DNA from: Xiphophorus maculatus
Lineage: Eukaryota > Chordata > Actinopteri > Cyprinodontiformes > Poeciliidae
Reading direction: 5' to 3'
NCBI RefSeq assembly: GCF_002775205.1
Contig: NC_036448.1
Coordinates: 5,110,572 to 5,174,571, forward strand
DNA: 64,000 nt
Under the pieces are notes generated by a model. The model saw nothing but the letters and a program-made list of their open reading frames with translations, was not told the origin of the DNA and made no database searches. This document shows positions 60,105 to 64,000 of this stretch, one piece after another. The stretch's first letter is position 1. The number at the start of each line of letters is the position of its first letter. Made by a program: the position numbers and the translations under genes.

Positions 60105-60110
60105 TTTATT
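60105..60110 (-). terminator. Candidate polyadenylation signal AATAAA for jun
   Basis: TTTATT on the plus strand, about 590 bases beyond the jun stop. That distance fits an AU-rich jun 3' UTR. No nearer canonical hexamer in the sense orientation was noticed. Confidence 0.4.
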
Positions 60111-60701
60111 CATTTAGCCTTATTTACAGTTAAGTGCTCAAAAATGCAGCGTACAAATATTACAAAGAGTTATGTTGTTGTTTTTTTTAGGGCTAACAAG
60201 TTACACACGTATTAAAAAGTCGTATGAAGAAGAGTGTTCTGGAAGTAAGGCAGCTGTCAGTAAGCTACACACACCTAGAAGATAATAAGAATAAAAACCG
60301 TCTGGAAGGTGTGACAGCTGTTAGTGTTTTTTTCTTCTTCTTCTTCTTTAAATGGTGCGCCAGCTGTCATTGTGTTTCACCGTGTGCAGCTGTATCCCCA
60401 CGCCACCTCAGTTCCTGTGACGAGGTGCACAGTTTCCACGCGTGACCTACAAGTTCTTGTAGAAATAATAATAAAAAAAAATGTAGTGAAATTCAGAAGT
60501 GGGCAGACTATAGGAGCAAAAGTTTCACTCAGCTCTGTGCGTCTGCAACATAACAGGTGTTGGCTTCCTATTACACCGACCGAGCCAAAACAGTTCGTGT
60601 CCGTGTGCTGTCGGGAGTGGGGGGGGGGGGTTGGTGGAAGGTCTCAAGCAGCCATCTGAAGTTGCATTTGGTCCCTTATTGGCTCCGTCAGTCTCCGCAG
60701 C

Positions 60702-61688
60702 CTAGTAGGCTTGGAGCTGCTGCGTCAGGATGAGCTGACAGCCGCTGTTGACGTGGTCCATGACCTTCTGCTTGAGCAGAGCCAGCTCGTCTCGAAGGAC
60801 GTTGGCGGAGGAAACCAGCTCCGTGTTCTGGGTTTTCAGGTTCTTGACCCTGTCCTCCAGTCGGGAGATCCTCTCCAACTTCCTTTTCCGGCACTTGGAC
60901 GCGGCCACCCGGTTCCTCATGCGCTTCCTCTCCGCCTTGATGCGCTCCTGGTTCTCCATGTCGATCGGGGAGAGCGGAGGCGTCTCGCCGGACATCTCGG
61001 GCACCGTTTGCGGCTCCTCCTTGAGCGCCTGCAACCGCGGGTGCTGCTGCTGTTGCGCCGCTGCCGCCAGCTGGTGGTCCGTGTGGTTGTGTGGCGGCTG
61101 CGGGGCTCCCGGGTAACTTGTAGGCGGGTGCCTCTCCGCGACAGGTGCGGACGCGGAGCCCACCGTTCGGCTAAAACCGGCCAGGTTGGTGTATTCGGGC
61201 GGCTCCGTGCGCACCGTGCAGCTGTAGGGAATCCCGCCGCCTTCGCACGGAGCCGCGCCGGGTGCCACCCCGCTGGTCCCGCCGGTCTGAGCGTCAGGGT
61301 GGGCGGCGGGGATCTGCTGGTAGTGGAGCTCAGCTAGGGCCCTCACGAACCCTTCGGCGAAGCCCTCCTGCTCGTCGCTGACGTTCTTGGGGCAGATGAA
61401 CTGGGTCGGGGTGGGGGTCGTCAGCCCGCTGCAGGACTGGATGATGAGTCTCTCCAACTCCGGCGACGCCAGCTTCAGCAAACCGACGTCGGGCGAAGTG
61501 AGAATGTCCAGGGCCTTCGCCCCCAGCTGGGGCTTGAAGTTTTTCGGGTCGTTTAGGTTCAGGGTCATGGTTTGTTTCAGTGTTTTGGGGTTGAACCCGT
61601 ACACAGCCGCCCCGTCATGCTGGGAGTTGGAGGCATTTACAGCTTCGTCGTAGAACGTCGCTTCCATTTTACGGATTTTTCTAGACAT
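60702..61688 (-). CDS. jun: Transcription factor c-Jun (AP-1 subunit)
   Basis: bZIP transcription factor that dimerises with Fos, ATF or Jun proteins and binds TGAGTCA/TGACGTCA sites in the nucleus. Intronless, as in all vertebrates: 328 aa (human 331). The start chosen is ATG at 61,688 ([15 protein letters not shown]); an upstream in-frame ATG at 61,733 lacks family similarity. The second ATG, at residue 8, aligns with the METTFYD of other c-Jun proteins. Delta/JNK-docking region about 30-60 ([12 protein letters not shown]). JNK sites Ser65 and Ser75 ([17 protein letters not shown]) and Thr91/Thr93 (TTPTPTQ). [23 protein letters not shown] block. [11 protein letters not shown] (GSK3/ERK region). 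Basic region about 249-270 ([20 protein letters not shown], with redox Cys266). Leucine zipper Leu277, 284, 291, 298 and 305. C-terminus [11 protein letters not shown] Gln-rich run precedes [17 protein letters not shown]. Confidence 0.98.
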   Translation of the reverse strand: MSRKIRKMEATFYDEAVNASNSQHDGAAVYGFNPKTLKQTMTLNLNDPKNFKPQLGAKALDILTSPDVGLLKLASPELERLIIQSCSGLTTPTPTQFICPKNVSDEQEGFAEGFVRALAELHYQQIPAAHPDAQTGGTSGVAPGAAPCEGGGIPYSCTVRTEPPEYTNLAGFSRTVGSASAPVAERHPPTSYPGAPQPPHNHTDHQLAAAAQQQQHPRLQALKEEPQTVPEMSGETPPLSPIDMENQERIKAERKRMRNRVAASKCRKRKLERISRLEDRVKNLKTQNTELVSSANVLRDELALLKQKVMDHVNSGCQLILTQQLQAY

Positions 61689-61969
61689 AAACTTTTCTTC
61701 CAAATCCCGTCCAAATAGTAGAGTTTGAACCAAGAGTCCGATTTCTGTCGTTTTTACGGTATGTTCTGTGACGATCTGCCCACTGTCCCGAGGCGGATGC
61801 TGCCTATTGTTGGGAGTTCAACTCACTTGACAACTTTGCGTCCCGAGAAAAGTTTTCCTTTGTGAACCGTGCGCTCATCGACAAAACCAAAAACGTTTCT
61901 TCCGCCGCCGAGCTTCTGTGCGTCTACCCCCCCGTCAAGCCTCCTGTGTTGGATTGTCCTCCCGCTCCA

Positions 61970-62110
61970 ATAACTAAAAATAACAATAACACTCCGAAAA
62001 CGGGTAATACTTTCAATCACTTCCAACGTGGAGACGAACTTTATCCACCTCTAAGCTGCAGCCCCACTGAAAATAACAATGATGTCATTTCTACGCCCCG
62101 TGATTGGCTG
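61970..62110 (-). promoter_or_regulatory. jun proximal promoter: CCAAT box, TGACATCA element, MEF2-like site
   Basis: Read on the minus strand in 5' to 3' order: a CCAAT box (plus ATTGG, 62,103-62,107), a GGGGCG Sp1-like site just after it, TGACATCA (plus TGATGTCA, 62,080-62,087), then a MEF2/RSRF-like TTATTTTTAG (61,974-61,983). The mammalian JUN promoter is known to carry the same ordered set, with TGACATCA as the auto-regulatory jun1 TRE bound by Jun/ATF2. The ATG lies about 390 bases downstream, so the 5' UTR would be shorter than the roughly 1 kb of human JUN. Confidence 0.8.
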
Positions 62111-62194
62111 GAGACGGGAGCGCGGGCGGGGATCGTCTAATGACATGTGTGTTGCTCCGACAACCGGCCCTGTCCCCGCCTCTCCTCGCGAGGG

Positions 62195-62225
62195 TTTATG
62201 GGATTAGGTAATGCAAGGCGCAGCA
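62195..62225 (-). promoter_or_regulatory. Possible distal jun element TTACCTAA
   Basis: The minus strand reads GCATTACCTAATCC here. It resembles the distal jun2 TRE of mammals (TTACCTCA) with one change, about 120 bases upstream of the TGACATCA element. This is suggestive only. Confidence 0.3.
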
Positions 62226-62299
62226 GCAATGTACTCTGGGATTACGTAGTGTTTTTGAATATTTAGTTACCCGCTCATTTTCTATTTGTCCATCCCGAT

Positions 62300-64000
62300 C
62301 ACGACACTTTTTTTATACGACTATGGACGCCACGACTCAGGTTTTACGGGATCAAATTTAGGCGTCAAAGCGCAAAAGTCTCGGGAGTGAATTTTTCTTT
62401 CCCTTTCTCTTTGCGTACGGCCAGGAAGTGAGCGCTGCTCGGCCGTGAAAGTCTGTTTAAAGATAGACTACAGATGATGAGCCTGACCTAGATCGAGAGT
62501 GCTTTTGTTCTAGGGGAGACGCTCTTAAAGTCACAGTTTTTTTTTTTTTTTTTGCAGTTTGTGTCAAACCCGCAGATGGAAATGTTATCCCAAGTCCCGA
62601 AGACACTTTGAAGTGCTTTGCATGAAGAGTGCATTCAAAAGCCAGTGCGTAGCTTAAGAATAAGTGTATCATAGTTTAGGTTTTTGCATAAAAAGAAGCT
62701 GTAAAATGCAAATAAAAACAAATGAGTAGAGACTGATTTAAAAAAAAAAGGTGTTTGCTTTTGCTGGAAAGCTGATGTCAACTGTGTTTCCAGTCCTGAT
62801 TTAAAGGAGCCAACGCAGCTGAAGAGCTCAGAAACTAAATGCTGCCTCCTGCTCATTAGTTCTGGTTCTGGGAATCCGTGGAAAGAGGTCCCTGCTGACC
62901 AGAGAGGTCCAGGTGGGTTTTAGCTAGCAAGCAACTGAAATAAATTAGGTTCATTCAGGGATATTAGAAGATTTTAAAAAATCTCTCTTTCTGAGAAAGA
63001 GAGAGAGTGAGAGCGCCACAATGTAAAGACTGCTGAGGGACGTTTCATTTCCTGATACCGCTCAGAACTTTGGTAGCAACATTTTGGATGAGATGTAATT
63101 TCCTTTCTGATATAATTTTAGGCACCTGTAGAAACAATATAACTTACTGAAAATAAATCCCTACTGTCTTTTTCTTCATTAAATCTTATTTCTTCTACTA
63201 ACAAATTGTACAGTAAAAGTACAGCTGATGGATAAAGTGTAGATTTCCACTGAGGGATTTCATAAGATATGTTTTCTATTTTATTAGTATTTGGGTCGGT
63301 GACATCACACGACGTCCAATAATTGAGCTGACCGGTAACTATTTGGGAAAGTGAAGGACTTTTCTCACATTCCAAAAAAAAAAAGAAAAGATTTTGAACC
63401 AGTGAAGTTGCATTAATGAAAAAAATAGATTTGGAATAAAAGAGGCACCGAGGTGGAGCCTTGAGGAACCTCACATTTGATCTTTGCCCAATCATGTTTA
63501 CCAAATGATGAAACGTAGTTATGCTCTACCAAGTGAAATCTGAATTAATTTCGCAAAGTAGCAGAAAGTCCGACACCCTTTTCTTGTCCAGTCAGTAAAT
63601 CATGGTTAGCTGTCTCAACGACAACAACAAAAAGCACAAATTTGAGAGTATTGATGTAAACTGGTTTCCCTAAAAAATATTTACAACTCATGATTTCACA
63701 GAAACAATCATTTATATAAACTATTTATATAAAATAGATTTTAAAAAATTTGTATAGGTTTTTATTTATGGATTTTCACAAAAATATTGTAGAACAAGCA
63801 GCTTCAGTACATTTATATAGGGTTAATTCACAACCAATTTGATTTTATGGCACTTTTACAAAAAAAAAAAAAAAAAAAACAACCCAAAAAAAATAAAGTT
63901 CAATCAGTTCACACTGAATTAGATTTTTTATGTTTTTCTTCTAATGAATTCCAATCCAGTCAATGTTTGGCAAGCACATGTGTATGAATGCGGTGTGTAT
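62300..64000. other. Upstream flank of jun, no gene seen
   Basis: AT-rich with poly(A)/poly(T) runs. Open frames of 70-130 aa show no motif. A GA-rich patch lies near 62,985-63,015. Text around 63,440-63,480 ('gcaccgaggtggagccttga') resembles retroelement sequence, but no element could be delimited. Confidence 0.5.

Noticed and set aside
60711..61337. 208-aa open frame on the plus strand
   Set aside because: It is exactly antisense to jun, in GC-rich coding sequence where long antisense frames are common. It has no domain.
61689..61733. Upstream in-frame ATG of jun (adds 15 residues)
   Set aside because: The extra residues do not resemble the c-Jun N-terminus; conserved sequence begins at METTFYD-like MEATFYD.

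Overview
The window is nuclear DNA from a ray-finned (teleost) fish. It holds four intron-containing or intronless vertebrate genes spread through AT-rich, repeat-dense sequence. There is no operon structure, no prokaryotic gene, no CRISPR array and no phage. The repeats are of types common in teleosts: hAT-like and other non-autonomous DNA elements, a tRNA-derived SINE, a decayed L2-type LINE, and long tetranucleotide tracts. Species cannot be fixed by eye.

Layout. 1-4,800: intergenic, repeats only. 4,882-15,981 (minus; the promoter is probably near 17.5-17.8 kb): a zyg11/ZYG11B-type gene, substrate receptor of a CUL2 ubiquitin ligase. Twelve coding exons join in frame to 732 codons. The short exon for a conserved HEAT/ARM-like segment is not found, and the 5' coding exon is only tentatively placed. 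17,800-31,580: intergenic or the 5' region of the next gene, with a complete hAT-type element and its 8-bp target duplication, a 41-bp minisatellite with trimeric higher-order structure, and a tRNA SINE inside an older DNA element. 31,622-40,525 (plus): angptl1, an angiopoietin-like secreted protein of 483 aa in four coding exons. 40,526-50,940: intergenic, including a broken L2-type reverse transcriptase. 50,975-58,141 (plus): tada1, a SAGA co-activator subunit of 332 aa in eight exons. 60,702-61,688 (minus): jun, the intronless c-Jun transcription factor of 328 aa, with a recognisable proximal promoter (CCAAT box, TGACATCA element, MEF2-like site) at 61,970-62,110. 62,300-64,000: intergenic.

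The four genes are not a functional cluster. They act in protein degradation, extracellular signalling, chromatin and transcription. From general knowledge their human counterparts lie on chromosome 1, but split between 1p32 (ZYG11B, JUN) and 1q24-25 (ANGPTL1, TADA1), so this arrangement may preserve or re-create an ancestral linkage. I see no new molecular system. The points worth a second look are the missing zyg11 exon, the nested transposon insertions that give relative ages, an extra cysteine in the angptl1 fibrinogen domain, and the conserved jun promoter.
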